DNA of 64,000 nt from Streptomyces diacarni (GTDB lineage Bacteria > Actinomycetota > Actinomycetes > Streptomycetales > Streptomycetaceae). This document shows positions 63,628 through 64,000 of the stretch, in pieces. The position numbers were made by a program, and so were the translations under genes. The stretch's first letter is position 1, and each line of letters begins with the position of its first letter. Location of the stretch: the NCBI RefSeq assembly GCF_003323715.1, contig NZ_QOIN01000066.1, positions 1-64,000 on the forward strand. Direction: 5' to 3'. Below the pieces are notes generated by a model. The model made no database searches, had not been told where the DNA came from, and worked only from the letters and a program-made list of their open reading frames with translations.

Positions 63628-64000
63628 TCAGCCGTGGACGCTGTGCGCCACGTCGTCCACCATCACCGCGATGCCGGCCAGCAGCTCGCCGAGCACCTCG
63701 CGGTCGGCCACCAGGGGCGGCGAGACCATCAGCATCGTGGCGCCCCGGTCGTCGGGGCGCAGCACCACACCGGTCTTGCGGAACGCGGCGGGCAGCACCT
63801 CGCGCAGCACCCGCGCCGACTGCTCGTCGCTCAACTCGGCGCCCGCGTCGCGGTCGGCGGTGAACTCGATCGCGTAGAAGAATCCCATGCCGCGCACGTC
63901 CTTGACGACGCGGTGCCGCTCCTTGATCTCCTCCAGCCCGGCGCGGAGCTCGGGGCCGAGCGTGCGGACATTGTCGAGCACGTGCTCGTCGCGCATGGCG
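63628..64000 (-). CDS. Class III aminotransferase, C-terminal part (cut by window end)
   Basis: The last 124 or so codons are present and the frame continues past base 64000, so the start is outside the window; the ATG at 63996 is internal. HVLDNVRTLGPELRAGLEEIKERHRVVKDVRGMGFFYAIEF and KTGVVLRPDDRGATMLMVSPPLV correspond to the C-terminal domain of omega-amino-acid aminotransferases (4-aminobutyrate, beta-alanine or putrescine type), with the conserved DVRGMG. The adjoining GABA-type permease suggests GABA aminotransferase (inference). Confidence 0.85.
   Translation of the reverse strand, partial: AMRDEHVLDNVRTLGPELRAGLEEIKERHRVVKDVRGMGFFYAIEFTADRDAGAELSDEQSARVLREVLPAAFRKTGVVLRPDDRGATMLMVSPPLVADREVLGELLAGIAVMVDDVAHSVHG

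Overview
The window is about 73% G+C, uses GTG starts freely, has many four-base start/stop overlaps, contains only two in-frame TTA codons that I could find, and opens with the C-terminus of an actinobacterial QcrB. All of this points to Streptomyces or a close relative. The gene content (exported polysaccharide and protein hydrolases, many TetR/LacI/GntR/IclR-type regulators, sugar and oligopeptide-type ABC transporters, broken gene ends) looks like accessory or chromosome-arm DNA rather than core housekeeping DNA. No rRNA, tRNA, CRISPR array, insertion sequence or integrase was seen.

Layout. 0-1.7 kb: end of qcrB and two SAM methyltransferases. 1.8-8.2 kb: a sugar-utilisation locus (intracellular GH35 beta-galactosidase, two permeases, lipoprotein binding protein, divergent LacI regulator). 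8.4-14.4 kb: an alpha/beta-hydrolase-fold protein without its nucleophile, converging on a Dpp/Nik-type ABC transporter (fused double ATPase, two permeases, binding protein) whose leader is a cobalamin riboswitch. 14.5-25.1 kb: exported enzymes (GH25 muramidase, a PL7-GH16 fusion with a TTA codon, a thaumatin-GH128 fusion) mixed with an epimerase/TetR pair, a DUF2330 membrane protein and a TetR/hydrolase pair. 25.2-31.9 kb: regulator/enzyme pairs (zinc alcohol dehydrogenase/TetR, AraC/VOC, DUF6314) and a TetR-linked FtsX-type ABC exporter beside the remnant of an MFS gene.

32-36.7 kb: diacylglycerol kinase, AGPS-like flavoprotein, TetR and GlpD, an arrangement that resembles M. tuberculosis Rv2249c-Rv2252 and suggests glycerophospholipid or ether-lipid metabolism. 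37.7-41 kb: M9 collagenase (TTA codon), GntR regulator and a sulfatase remnant. 41-47.6 kb: a tightly coupled four-gene catabolic operon (polysaccharide-deacetylase-like hydrolase, MHS-family transporter, SDR, and an unusual PanE-M20 peptidase fusion) downstream of a double-module Lrp regulator. 47.9-55.3 kb: TerD, an acyl-CoA-dehydrogenase-like flavoprotein, TauE/SafE exporter with Rrf2 regulator and a nested palindrome, a NarL-type two-component system, a methyltransferase and a frameshifted LysE gene.

55.2-64 kb: a catabolic cluster with a GlcD-GlcF-type D-2-hydroxyacid dehydrogenase, an MHS transporter, an iron alcohol dehydrogenase closely resembling hydroxyacid-oxoacid transhydrogenase (HOT), a divergent IclR regulator, then a GABA-type permease and the end of a class III aminotransferase. 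Together these fit 4-hydroxybutyrate/GABA use, with 2-oxoglutarate recycled through D-2-hydroxyglutarate. This is an inference from gene content.

The most interesting items are the riboswitch-controlled Dpp-like transporter, the HOT/D-2-hydroxyglutarate cluster, the three unusual fusions (PL7-GH16, thaumatin-GH128, PanE-M20), the two TTA-bearing secreted enzymes, and the pseudogene remnants.
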